Source: Intestinimonas sp052065695 (GTDB lineage: Bacteria; Bacillota; Clostridia; Oscillospirales; Oscillospiraceae). Taken from it: a stretch of DNA of 64,000 nt. The notes below the pieces were generated by a model. It was not told the DNA's origin, ran no database searches, and saw nothing but the letters and a program-made list of their open reading frames with translations. Both the position numbers and the translations under genes were made by a program. The number at the start of each line of letters is the position of its first letter. The first letter of the stretch is position 1. This document shows positions 1-8,408 of the stretch, piece by piece. Location of the stretch: positions 50,475 through 114,474 of the forward strand of contig NZ_JBQHTM010000003.1 in the NCBI RefSeq assembly GCF_052065695.1, in the 5' to 3' direction.

Positions 1-17
1 AACGGGGGAAGGGAGCG

Positions 18-749
18 ATGGGTAAAATGATGGTGATGATGGTGCGGGGGCGGATACTCCTGTGGCGTCTGCTGGCCCGGTTGGGGCTGTGCCTGCCGGG
101 GAAGATCATGTATATCGGGGGGAGCGACACGCTGCCCGCCCCACTGAATCGGGAGGAGGAGGCCGACATCCTGCTGCGGCTGGAGCGGGGGGAAGAGGGG
201 GCCCGGGAGATCCTCATCGAGCACAATCTACGGCTGGTGGCCTATATCGCCCGGCGGTTCGAGAACACGGGCATCAATATTGAGGATCTGATCTCCATTG
301 GGACCATTGGACTCATCAAGGCGGTGGGGACCTATAAGCCGGCCAAGAACATCAAGCTGGCCACCTACGCCAGCCGGTGCATTGAAAACGAGATCCTCAT
401 GTACCTGCGTAAGACCGCCAACCAGAAGACGGAGGTCTCCTTTGACGAGCCTCTGAACACCGACTGGGACGGCAATGAGCTGCTGCTCTCCGACATCCTG
501 GGCACCGACAACGACCTGGTGATGAAGCCTATCGAGGACGATGTGGACCGTCAGCTCCTCTCCTTGGCACTGGAGAAGCTCTCCGACCGGGAGCGGCGGA
601 TTATTACCCTCCGCTTCGGCCTAGACGGCCGACCGGAGCGGACCCAGAAGGAGGTGGCTGACCTGCTGGGCATCTCCCAGTCCTACATCTCCCGCCTGGA
701 GAAGCGGATCATCTCCCGGCTCAAAAAGGAGATCCTGCGGATGTTGTGA
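18..749 (+). CDS. sigE: RNA polymerase sporulation sigma factor SigE (pro-sigma-E)
   Basis: Mother-cell sporulation sigma factor of the sigma-70 family, 243 residues, made as an inactive precursor. The basic, hydrophobic leader (residues 1 to about 31) followed by YIGGSDTLPAPL matches the SpoIIGA-processed pro-sequence of B. subtilis SigE. Sigma region 2 (NLRLVAYIARRFENTG and following, about residue 69 on) and the region 4 helix-turn-helix (TQKEVADLLGISQSYISRLE, near the C-terminus) are intact. The start at 18 follows a GGGGAAGGGAG ribosome site. The protease gene spoIIGA would be expected just upstream, outside the window. sigG follows, the usual order in endospore formers. Confidence 0.95.
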   Translation: MGKMMVMMVRGRILLWRLLARLGLCLPGKIMYIGGSDTLPAPLNREEEADILLRLERGEEGAREILIEHNLRLVAYIARRFENTGINIEDLISIGTIGLIKAVGTYKPAKNIKLATYASRCIENEILMYLRKTANQKTEVSFDEPLNTDWDGNELLLSDILGTDNDLVMKPIEDDVDRQLLSLALEKLSDRERRIITLRFGLDGRPERTQKEVADLLGISQSYISRLEKRIISRLKKEILRML

Positions 750-798
750 TGCAGGACGGCAAAAATCCATCGAAATCGGTCCAACGATAAAAAATATA

Positions 799-870
799 GG
801 CTGCCTCCCCGAGGTATGTACCATTCCCGCCTGGAGATACTGATAGCAGTAAAGTGCGGGGAGGTCAGCC
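799..870 (+). promoter_or_regulatory. sigG leader hairpin covering the ribosome binding site
   Basis: GGCTGCCTCCCC at 799-810 is complementary, with one bulged base, to GGGGAGGTCAGCC at 858-870. The latter contains the Shine-Dalgarno sequence of sigG. Folding would pair the ribosome site and leave the TTG start just outside the stem. From memory, a leader hairpin limiting read-through expression is described for sigG of B. subtilis; conservation here is an inference. Confidence 0.5.
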
Positions 871-873
871 GGA

Positions 874-1644
874 TTGCAGGGAAAAGTAGAGATCTGCGGC
901 GTCAACACCGCCAAGCTGAAGGTATTGAAAAATGAAGAGACTTTGGAGCTGCTCCGGCGGACCAAAGCGGGGGATATGGCGGCCCGGGAGGAGCTCATCG
1001 CCGGCAATCTGCGGCTGGTGCTCTCGGTGATCCAGCGCTTCCACAACCGGGGAGAGAACGCCGACGACCTCTTTCAGGTGGGCTGTATCGGCCTTATCAA
1101 GGCCATCGATAATTTCAATGTAGACCTGGACGTGCGCTTTTCCACCTATGGCGTGCCCATGATTATCGGGGAGATCCGCCGCTACCTCCGGGACAACAGC
1201 GCCATGCGGGTGTCCCGGTCCATGCGGGATACGGCCTACAAAGTGCTCCAGACCAAGGAAAAGTTTCTATCCGAGCACCAGCGGGAGCCCAGCGTGGAGG
1301 AGATCGCCTCCGCCATGGGGGTGAAGCGGGAGGAGGTGGTGGCCGCCCTGGACGCCATCGTGGACCCGGTGAGCCTCTACGAGCCAGTGTACGACCATGA
1401 GGGGGACACCATCTGCGTCATGGACCAGGTGAAGGACGCCAAGAACACCGATGAGAGCTGGCTGGAGCATATCGCCCTCAAGGAGGCTATCGCCCGGCTC
1501 TCCGAGCGGGAGCGGCACATCCTGGATCTGCGTTTCTTTCAGGGCAAGACTCAGATGGAGGTATCCGCCGAGGTAGGCATCTCCCAGGCTCAAGTCTCCC
1601 GACTGGAGAAGAGCGCCCTCAAGCAGATCCGTCGGGATCTATAA
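874..1644 (+). CDS. sigG: RNA polymerase sporulation sigma factor SigG
   Basis: Late forespore sigma factor, 256 residues. The N-terminus KVEICGVNTAKLKVLKNEE is the family hallmark. Regions 2 (NLRLVLSVIQRFHNRGENADD), 3 and 4 (TQMEVSAEVGISQAQVSRLE) are complete. The start is a TTG at 874, chosen because the conserved N-terminus begins two residues later and GGGGAGG lies 5' of it. The weak start codon together with the leader hairpin suggests tight translational control. It lies about 125 bp after sigE. Confidence 0.95.
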   Translation: MQGKVEICGVNTAKLKVLKNEETLELLRRTKAGDMAAREELIAGNLRLVLSVIQRFHNRGENADDLFQVGCIGLIKAIDNFNVDLDVRFSTYGVPMIIGEIRRYLRDNSAMRVSRSMRDTAYKVLQTKEKFLSEHQREPSVEEIASAMGVKREEVVAALDAIVDPVSLYEPVYDHEGDTICVMDQVKDAKNTDESWLEHIALKEAIARLSERERHILDLRFFQGKTQMEVSAEVGISQAQVSRLEKSALKQIRRDL

Positions 1645-1719
1645 AGGTGGCATACCGATGCCTTTTTCCGCATAGGGTGGCAGGGAGCGGAACACACCGC
1701 GGGAAAGGGGGCGCCGGAG

Positions 1720-1989
1720 ATGGAGAGCACCGTCTCGGAGCTGCGGGACAAGGAGGTCATCGACATCAGCGGCGGCAGCCGCTTCGGCTATGTGGGGGAC
1801 GTGGAGGTAGACCTGGAGACCGGGCAGGTGAAGGCCCTGGTGGTGCCGGGGCGCCTGCGGTTTTTCGGCCTGCTGGGCCGGGAGAAGGACCACGTCTTTC
1901 CCTGGTCGTCGGTACGCCGGTTCGGGGAGGATATCATCCTGGTGGAGGGCGGGTCCCCCGCCGCCATCGATGGGGCGGAGGACGCCTGA
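1720..1989 (+). CDS. YlmC/YmxH family PRC-barrel sporulation protein
   Basis: An 89-residue protein with a PRC-barrel-like core: ELRDKEVIDISGGSRFGYVGD, then a strand-rich region ending in VFPWSSVRRFGEDIILVE. This resembles the YlmC/YmxH family found beside sporulation sigma factors in Firmicutes. The molecular role is not established. A GAAAGGGGGCG ribosome site precedes the ATG. It lies 75 bp after sigG and is probably co-transcribed with it. Confidence 0.8.
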   Translation: MESTVSELRDKEVIDISGGSRFGYVGDVEVDLETGQVKALVVPGRLRFFGLLGREKDHVFPWSSVRRFGEDIILVEGGSPAAIDGAEDA

Positions 1990-2019
1990 ACCTGGATGGT
2001 AAAAAACAGGAAAAAATGG

Positions 2020-2048
2020 TTGCATTTCAGCTGCAACTGTGATAAAAT
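2020..2048 (+). promoter_or_regulatory. rpsB promoter
   Basis: TTGCAT (2020-2025), 17-bp spacer, TAAAAT (2043-2048). It lies between the YlmC-type gene and rpsB and would give an rpsB leader of about 125 nt, long enough for ribosomal-protein autoregulation, though no specific fold was proven. Confidence 0.6.
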
Positions 2049-2177
2049 ACCCTAGCTGTGCGAAAAGGCACAGTATTACACACACCGTCCGGGATACGGC
2101 GTCCGGTGCCCTTCGGGGTGGACGTGCCGCAGATGAACGGGGTGGAGGTAATAACAATTAAAGGAGGAAACAAAACT

Positions 2178-2912
<735 letters not shown>

Positions 2913-2937
2913 TCCGAGATCCTGACATTGGGCTTTT

Positions 2938-2969
2938 AGCGCCCGCCGGCGCGCGGCGGGCGCTTTTTT
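2938..2969 (+). terminator. Intrinsic terminator/attenuator between rpsB and tsf
   Basis: Perfect 11-bp GC-rich stem (2938-2948 with 2954-2964), a 5-nt loop and a run of T. Its position between the two genes suggests partial termination that sets the S2:EF-Ts ratio. Confidence 0.85.
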
Positions 2970-3002
2970 ACAGAAGAAAAGAAATATATGGAGGTTATTG
3001 AT

Positions 3003-3920
3003 ATGGCTTTTACTGCAAAAGACGTGCAGACTCTGCGCGAGATGACCGGCGTGGGTATGATGGACTGCAAGAAGGCCCTCACCGAGGCCGACGGAAACAT
3101 GGACAAGGCTGTGGAGCTGCTGCGTGAGAAGGGCCTGGCCGCTTCCCAGAAGAAGGCTGGCCGTATCGCCGCCGAGGGTATGGCTTACGCCGCCGTTATC
3201 GACGGTGTGGGCGTGGTGGTCGAGGTCAACGCCGAGACCGACTTCGTGGCCAAGAACGAGAAGTTCGTGGACTTCGTCAAGGGTGTGGCCGCCACCGTCG
3301 TGGCCAACAAGCCTGCCGACCTGGACGCCCTCATGGAGTGCAAGTATGCCGGCACCGATCTCACCGTCACTCAGCAGCAGCAGGAGATGGTTCTGGTCAT
3401 CGGCGAGAACATCAAGGTCCGCCGCTTTGCTTTCTTCACCGAGGGTGTGTGCGTGCCCTACATCCACGCCGGCGGCAAGATCGGCGTGCTGGTGAACCTG
3501 GAGACCAGCCTCTCTGCCGAGCAGGTGGAGACCGTGGGTAAGGACGTGGCCATGCAGATCGCCGCTCTGAATCCCCGCTTCTGGGACAAGACTCAGGTCA
3601 CCCAGGACGTGCTGGACGAGGAGAAGAAGATCATGATGGTCCAGATGGCCAACGACCCCAAGATGGCCTCCAAGCCCGAGCAGGTCCGTGAGAAGATCGT
3701 CATGGGTAAGCTCAACAAGTTCTACGCTGAGAACTGCCTGCTGCAGCAGGAGTTCGTCAAGGACAACAGCATGAGCGTGGAACAGTATATCGCTTCTTCC
3801 GCCAAGGCTCTGGGCGGCACCATCACCTTCAAGAATGCTGTCCGCTTCGAGAAGGGTGAGGGCATCGAGAAGAAGCAGGAGAACTTCGCTGAGGAGATCG
3901 CCAAGCAGCTGGGCAAGTAA
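3003..3920 (+). CDS. tsf: Elongation factor Ts
   Basis: Nucleotide exchange factor for EF-Tu, 305 residues. The N-terminal UBA-like domain has TLREMTGVGMMDCKKALTEA, the EF-Ts signature. VVEVNAETDFVAKN opens the dimerisation core. The start at 3003 is chosen over 2988 because GGAGG lies 8 nt upstream of 3003 and the family N-terminus MAFTAKDV begins there. It forms the classical rpsB-tsf pair, separated by an attenuator-like hairpin. Confidence 0.97.
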   Translation: MAFTAKDVQTLREMTGVGMMDCKKALTEADGNMDKAVELLREKGLAASQKKAGRIAAEGMAYAAVIDGVGVVVEVNAETDFVAKNEKFVDFVKGVAATVVANKPADLDALMECKYAGTDLTVTQQQQEMVLVIGENIKVRRFAFFTEGVCVPYIHAGGKIGVLVNLETSLSAEQVETVGKDVAMQIAALNPRFWDKTQVTQDVLDEEKKIMMVQMANDPKMASKPEQVREKIVMGKLNKFYAENCLLQQEFVKDNSMSVEQYIASSAKALGGTITFKNAVRFEKGEGIEKKQENFAEEIAKQLGK

Positions 3921-3974
3921 TTGTTGAGGCCATCCCCTGCATCTTAGCCTTATTGACCACTCAATCATGACTCG

Positions 3975-4022
3975 AAGGAGTCCAAGGTAATCGTAATGAT
4001 TACCCTGGGCTCCTTATTTTTT
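3975..4022 (+). terminator. Terminator downstream of tsf
   Basis: Long imperfect stem (AAGGAGTCCAAGGTAATC pairing with GATTACCCTGGGCTCCTT) followed by ATTTTTT. It closes the rpsB-tsf unit. Confidence 0.85.
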
Positions 4023-4192
4023 GGAGACCTAAGGGAGATGAGGTGTCTTTGTGACATGGCGAAATACAGCATTATTCCGCTGTGCACTTTCTGAGTGTAA
4101 TCCGTGTGTATTTGTCCGTCTTCTTGACCTCTGGGTCATCTCTGGCGGAGACGGAAATGCAGATAAGCTGAGGTTATGAAACCGTTGGGAAT

Positions 4193-4229
4193 AAAAAATC
4201 CCGCAGCCATTACGGCTGCGGGATTTTTT
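4193..4229 (-). terminator. Terminator downstream of tRNA-Gly
   Basis: Palindrome AAATCCCGCAGCC ... GGCTGCGGGATTT flanked by A and T runs on both sides. It serves the minus-strand tRNA and could act in both directions. Confidence 0.85.
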
Positions 4230-4232
4230 GAA

Positions 4233-4306
4233 TGGAGCAGGTGAAGGGAATCGAACCCTCGTGTTCAGCTTGGGAAGCTGACGTTCTGCCATTGAACTAC
4301 ACCTGC
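4233..4306 (-). tRNA. tRNA-Gly (anticodon CCC)
   Basis: Read on the minus strand, it starts GCAGGTG and ends CACCTGCTCCA, forming a 7-bp acceptor stem with encoded CCA. The D arm is GTTCAATGGCAGAAC. The anticodon stem TCAGC/GCTGA encloses loop TTCCCAA, giving anticodon CCC for glycine GGG codons. The T arm is GAGGGTTCGATTCCCTT. Size is 74 nt. It has its own promoter and terminator. Confidence 0.93.
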
Positions 4307-4325
4307 ATCTCAGAGGGACTTTATT

Positions 4326-4354
4326 ATTATAACATGGGCACTCATATTTTGCAA
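4326..4354 (-). promoter_or_regulatory. tRNA-Gly promoter
   Basis: On the minus strand: TTGCAA (4354-4349), 17 bp, TATAAT (4331-4326), ending about 20 bp before the tRNA 5' end. Confidence 0.8.
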
Positions 4355-4441
4355 GAGGGGATTTTCCAGAGTTGGTTGATGAAATTCGGCATAATTAACA
4401 ATTTATTTACATAAAATTTATGAAATATCCACATAGTTCTC

Positions 4442-4470
4442 TTGCTTTTTTACCATCGGACTGCTATACT
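4442..4470 (+). promoter_or_regulatory. Promoter of the small ORF at 4503
   Basis: TTGCTT (4442-4447), 17-bp spacer, TATACT (4465-4470). It lies in an AT-rich stretch, followed 20-30 bp later by a strong ribosome site. Confidence 0.6.
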
Positions 4471-4502
4471 AACTTCAAACAACCGGGAAGGAGGTATGTG
4501 CA

Positions 4503-4586
4503 GTGGAAAATGTTCGCGTGAAGCCCCTGGATGTGGATGATCTGATCTTTGGCGGCAGCGAGGAGCGGACCGTGAGTGAGCGGTAA
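4503..4586 (+). CDS. Putative 27-residue peptide, unrecognised
   Basis: A GTG-started ORF, MENVRVKPLDVDDLIFGG followed by SEERTVSER, ending in TAA. It is preceded by GGGAAGGAGG at ideal spacing and a sigma-A-like promoter, and followed within 12 bp by a hairpin and T run. The whole transcript would be about 150 nt. The peptide is acidic in the middle, has no membrane segment and matches nothing I recognise. It could also be a small regulatory RNA whose ORF is incidental. Confidence 0.45.
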   Translation: MENVRVKPLDVDDLIFGGSEERTVSER

Positions 4587-4598
4587 GCCTTGTACCAA

Positions 4599-4628
4599 GA
4601 AAACCGCACCGGAAGGTGTGGCTTTTTT
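4599..4628 (+). terminator. Terminator after the small ORF
   Basis: Stem AAACCGCACC/GGTGTGGCTTT with GGAA loop and a T run. Confidence 0.65.
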
Positions 4629-4806
4629 GCTGATAGAGACAATTTATTACCAGCGGGTCGGCTTTGGGCGATGGCGTCCAAAGCCCTTTTGCTATATAGA
4701 AGCACTGGTCTGTCTTAGGCAGACGGGTGCCTTATTGTATAAAGAAGACCACTTGCGGCGAAGTCCTCCTGTTCCTGTCCGTGGGCTGTCCGCACCGTTC
4801 GGCGCG
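4629..4806. other. Intergenic stretch, no gene recognised
   Basis: Contains a second hairpin with T run (GGCTTTGG ... CCAAAGCCCTTTTG, about 4660-4690). A segment near 4735-4770 loosely resembles the small-ORF terminator region, so it may be a degenerate intergenic repeat. No ORF here has a credible ribosome site. Confidence 0.35.
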
Positions 4807-4807
4807 T

Positions 4808-4843
4808 GAAAGGGCCGGGCACCACAGGTGCCCGGCCCTTTTC
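4808..4843 (-). terminator. Terminator of ald
   Basis: Perfect palindrome AAAGGGCCGGGCACC with GGTGCCCGGCCCTTT around a 4-nt ACAG loop, with A and T runs on both sides. It sits just past the ald stop codon on the minus strand. Confidence 0.85.
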
Positions 4844-4867
4844 GTGTCCCGACACGGGGATTTTTGT

Positions 4868-5986
4868 TCAGAACAGCGCTTCAGAGGGGATGGAGGGAAG
4901 TCCCTGGATCTCTCCCACGGATGGAAGCGTCAGCTTGCCCATGTAGGTATTCAAGCCCTTGCGGAGGGTGGGGTCCAGCCGCATGGTCTCTTCGGCGCCG
5001 TGGTCGGCGATGGACCGGATGTAGGGCAGGGTGGCATTGGTGAGGGCAAAGGTGGAGGTGCGGGGGACAGCGCCAGGCATGTTGCTCACCGCGTAGTGAA
5101 TGACCCCATGCTTGACGTAGGTTGGGTCCTGGTGGGTGGTGGTGTGGTCGATGGTCTCCACGATGCCACCCTGGTCCACGGCTACGTCGATGATGACAGA
5201 GCCGGGTCGCATCTGCCGTACCATCTCCTCGGTAATGAGCCGGGGAGCGATGGCACCGCCGGGAATGAGGACCGCGCCCACCACCAGATCGGCCCATTGG
5301 GTGGCTCTGGCGATGTTGTAGGGGTTGGAGGCCAAAGTGATAACACGGCCCTGGAAGAGGTCATCCAGGTAGGTGAGCCGCTCGATGGACACGTCTACCA
5401 CCGTTACCTGAGCGCCTAGGCCCACGGCCATCTTCACAGCGTTGGTTCCTACGGTGCCGCCGCCGATGACCGCCACATGGGCGCTCTCCACACCGGGGAC
5501 GCCGCCCAGAAGCACGCCCCGGCCGCCGGTGGTCTGCTCTAGCAGACGGGCACCAACCTGAATGGACATGCGCCCGGCAACCTCGCTCATTGGGGCCAAA
5601 AGAGGCAGGGAGCCGTCGGCGAGTTGGACAGTCTCATAGGCGATGCCGGTTACCCGGCTTTCCAGCATGGCCCGGGTCAGTGCACGATTTGGAGCCAGGT
5701 GAAGGTAGGTAAACAGCGTTTGTCCGGGACGGAGAAGGGCATACTCCTCCTCTTGGGGCTCTTTGACCTTGACGATCATGTCAGCCATACGGAAGATCTC
5801 CTCCGGGTCGTCGCAGATCTGGGCTCCGGCGTCGATGTACTCCTCGTCAGTAAAGCCGCTGCCCAGACCGGCACTGTTCTGGACCACCACTCGATGGCCT
5901 GCCCGTACCAGGGCATCGGTACCGGCAGGGGTGAGGGCGACGCGGAACTCCTGGGGCTTGACTTCCATAGGGATACCAATCAGCAT
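4868..5986 (-). CDS. ald: Alanine dehydrogenase
   Basis: Catalyses reversible NAD-dependent deamination of L-alanine to pyruvate and ammonia; 372 residues, the family length. The N-terminus MLIGIPMEVKPQEFRVALTP contains Arg15. Lys75 in VKVKEP and His96 in LFTYLHLAP match the catalytic lysine and histidine. The Rossmann motif GGGTVGTNAVKMAVGLGA lies in the NAD domain. The ATG follows GGAAAGGAGG. In spore formers Ald supports alanine use during sporulation; that role here is inferred. Monocistronic, convergent with the small ORF unit. Confidence 0.96.
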   Translation of the reverse strand: MLIGIPMEVKPQEFRVALTPAGTDALVRAGHRVVVQNSAGLGSGFTDEEYIDAGAQICDDPEEIFRMADMIVKVKEPQEEEYALLRPGQTLFTYLHLAPNRALTRAMLESRVTGIAYETVQLADGSLPLLAPMSEVAGRMSIQVGARLLEQTTGGRGVLLGGVPGVESAHVAVIGGGTVGTNAVKMAVGLGAQVTVVDVSIERLTYLDDLFQGRVITLASNPYNIARATQWADLVVGAVLIPGGAIAPRLITEEMVRQMRPGSVIIDVAVDQGGIVETIDHTTTHQDPTYVKHGVIHYAVSNMPGAVPRTSTFALTNATLPYIRSIADHGAEETMRLDPTLRKGLNTYMGKLTLPSVGEIQGLPSIPSEALF

Positions 5987-6259
5987 AGAGTTTGCCTCCT
6001 TTCCTGCACACGAACGGTTTGACCAAGACCATTATAATATAGATTGCAGCGGTGGGAAAGAGGGAAATGGCAGAGAGATTTGATATGTGTATAAATTTTA
6101 AAAAATCTGACTGCCCCCCTATGCAAAAGGGAAAAGTTATATTAAAATAGGTACGACTGAGTAAACTGCGCCGCGGCTCTGTCCGTGGGCTGTTGCGCCG
6201 TGCCGGGACGAATCCGGACGCGGCCCAGGAATATAAGGATACGGAAGGGGATATTCTCT

Positions 6260-6982
6260 ATGCCTGAACCGCAGTATAAGCGCATCCTGCTGAAAGTCAG
6301 CGGTGAGGCCCTGGCCGGAGACGCCAGCCGTGGGCTGGACTTTGACGTCATCGGCAGAGTCTGCGACGTGATCAAAAAATGTAATGAAGCCGGTGTCCAG
6401 GTGGGCATTGTGGTGGGTGGCGGCAACTTCTGGCGCGGCGTGAAGGACGGCGGCGACCGGATGGAGCGCACCCGGGCCGACCACATGGGTATGCTGGCCA
6501 CCGCCATCAACGCCCTGGCCATTGCCGACGTGCTGGAGCAGAAGGGCGTGGATGTCCGGGTCCAGACTGCCATCGAGATGCGCTCGGTGGCCGAGCCCTA
6601 CATCCGCTCTAAGGCCATTCGCCATATGGAAAAGGGCCGGGTAGTCATCTTCGGCTGCGGCACCGGCAATCCGTTCTTCTCCACTGACACCGCGGCAGTG
6701 CTGCGTGCGGCGGAGATCGATGCCGACGCCATCCTGCTGGCCAAGAACATCGACGGCGTGTACAGCGCCGACCCCAGAAAGGACCCCACGGCGGTAAAGT
6801 ACGACAGCATCAGCTACGATGATGTGTTGGCCCAGCACCTGGAGGTGATGGACTCCACCGCCACATCCCTGTCCATGGATAACAAGATCCCTGTCATCCT
6901 CTTCGCCCTGAAGGACCCCGAGAACATTTACCGGGTGGTCATGGGCGAGAAGGTGGGCACCATCGTCAAGGAGGAGAAGTGA
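6260..6982 (+). CDS. pyrH: UMP kinase
   Basis: Phosphorylates UMP to UDP; 240-residue amino-acid-kinase fold protein. ILLKVSGEALAG, IVVGGGNFWRG and IFGCGTGNPFFSTDTAA are the family's nucleotide and substrate loops. The start at 6260 (MPEPQYKRI) follows GGAAGGGG; upstream in-frame codons lack a ribosome site and conserved sequence. First gene of a long run (pyrH-frr-uppS-cdsA-dxr-rseP-ispG-polC) with short gaps, probably co-transcribed. Confidence 0.96.
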   Translation: MPEPQYKRILLKVSGEALAGDASRGLDFDVIGRVCDVIKKCNEAGVQVGIVVGGGNFWRGVKDGGDRMERTRADHMGMLATAINALAIADVLEQKGVDVRVQTAIEMRSVAEPYIRSKAIRHMEKGRVVIFGCGTGNPFFSTDTAAVLRAAEIDADAILLAKNIDGVYSADPRKDPTAVKYDSISYDDVLAQHLEVMDSTATSLSMDNKIPVILFALKDPENIYRVVMGEKVGTIVKEEK

Positions 6983-6983
6983 G

Positions 6984-7538
6984 ATGAACGAGATCCTGAA
7001 GGAATACGACGTAAAGATGCAGAAGACCGTGGAGGTAGTGATCTCCGACTTCGCCAGCGTCCGGGCCGGTCGCGCCAACGCCGCCGTCCTGGATAAGATC
7101 ACTGTGGACTACTACGGCAGCCCCACCCCCATCAACCAGGTGGCCGCCATTTCCTCTCCCGATCCCCGGAGCCTGCTCATCAAGCCCTGGGATGCCTCCA
7201 TTCTGAAGGCCATCGAGAAGGCCATCCAGACCTCCGATCTGGGCATCAACCCCCAGAACGACGGCAGTTCCATTCGGCTAGGCTTCCCCCAGCTCACCGA
7301 GGAGCGCCGTAAGGAGCTCACCAAGCAGGTGAAGAAGTATGCCGAAAACGGCAAGGTGGCCATCCGGAACATCCGCCGGGACGCTATGGATAAGCTCAAG
7401 GCCAAGCAGAAGAAGTCCGAGATCACCGAGGACGACTGCAAGGAGTTTGAGAAGGAGCTCCAGGACTTGACCGACAAGCGCTGCAAGGAGCTGGATGACC
7501 TCTCCGCCAAGAAGGAGAAGGAGCTCATGGCGGTGTAA
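6984..7538 (+). CDS. frr: Ribosome recycling factor
   Basis: Releases mRNA and tRNA from terminated ribosomes together with EF-G; 184 residues, the standard length. Signatures: SVRAGRANAAVLDKITVDYY, RSLLIKPWDASILKAIEKAI and the C-terminal helix with VRKYAE-like VKKYAENGKVAIRNIRRDAM. The start is one base after the pyrH stop, implying translational coupling. Confidence 0.97.
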   Translation: MNEILKEYDVKMQKTVEVVISDFASVRAGRANAAVLDKITVDYYGSPTPINQVAAISSPDPRSLLIKPWDASILKAIEKAIQTSDLGINPQNDGSSIRLGFPQLTEERRKELTKQVKKYAENGKVAIRNIRRDAMDKLKAKQKKSEITEDDCKEFEKELQDLTDKRCKELDDLSAKKEKELMAV

Positions 7539-7563
7539 CGCCCGAACCTTTTGGACATGATAG

Positions 7564-7588
7564 GTGCGGGGCGCTGTGCGCCCCGCAC
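7564..7588 (+). terminator. Hairpin between frr and uppS (weak terminator or RNA processing signal)
   Basis: Perfect 10-bp stem GTGCGGGGCG/CGCCCCGCAC with a 5-nt loop but only ATCTTT after it, so termination would be incomplete. A second GC-rich inverted repeat follows near 7600-7630. Confidence 0.45.
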
Positions 7589-7658
7589 ATCTTTACTGGC
7601 TCCCCGTCCCGTCCGCGGGGCGGGGAGTTGGCACGAGTAATGGATTTAGGAGGCTGAC

Positions 7659-8405
7659 ATGGCCTTTTTGAAACGTAGACCCGCGGCGGCAGACCAGGTG
7701 GATTTTGACCACCTGCCCCGCCACGTGGCCATCATCATGGACGGCAACGGCCGCTGGGCAAAAAAGAGGGGGCTTCCCCGCACGGCGGGCCACGCTGCCG
7801 GCGCCGAGAATTTTCGTACCATCGCCACCTACTGCAAGGACATCGGCCTGGAGTATCTGACGGTGTATGCCTTCTCCACGGAGAACTGGAAGCGTCCGGC
7901 GGAGGAGGTCTCCGCCATCATGGGCCTTTTGAAGAAGTATCTGTTGGAGGCCATCAGCCGCATGGAGCGGGACCGGGTGAAGATGCGCTTTTTCGGCGAT
8001 ATTTCCCCCCTGGACCCGGAGCTTCAGGCCCTGTGCCGTCGGACGGAGGAGATCTCCACCCACTATGAGGGCTGCCAGGTGAACATCTGCCTGAACTACG
8101 GCGGTCGGGACGAGGTGCTGCGGGCGGTGAAAGCCTTCGCGGAGGAGTGTGTCCGGGGCGACAAGAAGCCGGGAGACCTGACCGAGGAGGCCTTTGGCTC
8201 GTACCTCTTCTCCGCCGGTGTCCCAGACCCCGACCTGGTCATCCGGCCCAGTGGGGAGATCCGGATTTCCAACTTCCTGCTTTGGCAGTCGGCCTATGCC
8301 GAATTCTACTTTACCGACGTGCTCTGGCCTGATTTTACCAAGGAAGAACTGAACAAGGCGCTGGCGGCCTATCAGGGGCGCTCCCGCCGGTTTGGAGGCG
8401 TGTGA
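7659..8405 (+). CDS. uppS: Isoprenyl transferase (undecaprenyl diphosphate synthase)
   Basis: Cis-prenyltransferase making the C55 lipid carrier for cell-wall synthesis; 248 residues. HVAIIMDGNGRWAKKRG holds the catalytic Asp28. YLTVYAFSTENWKRP and the C-terminal RPSGEIRISNFLLWQSAYAE complete the substrate site. RBS TAGGAGG precedes the ATG. The gene is followed after 3 bp by cdsA, the usual order. Confidence 0.96.
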   Translation: MAFLKRRPAAADQVDFDHLPRHVAIIMDGNGRWAKKRGLPRTAGHAAGAENFRTIATYCKDIGLEYLTVYAFSTENWKRPAEEVSAIMGLLKKYLLEAISRMERDRVKMRFFGDISPLDPELQALCRRTEEISTHYEGCQVNICLNYGGRDEVLRAVKAFAEECVRGDKKPGDLTEEAFGSYLFSAGVPDPDLVIRPSGEIRISNFLLWQSAYAEFYFTDVLWPDFTKEELNKALAAYQGRSRRFGGV

Positions 8406-8408
8406 CCC

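Noticed and set aside
4727..5419. 230-residue plus-strand ORF over the ald 3' end
   Set aside because: Complement of ald, Gly/His/Asp rich, no family resemblance.
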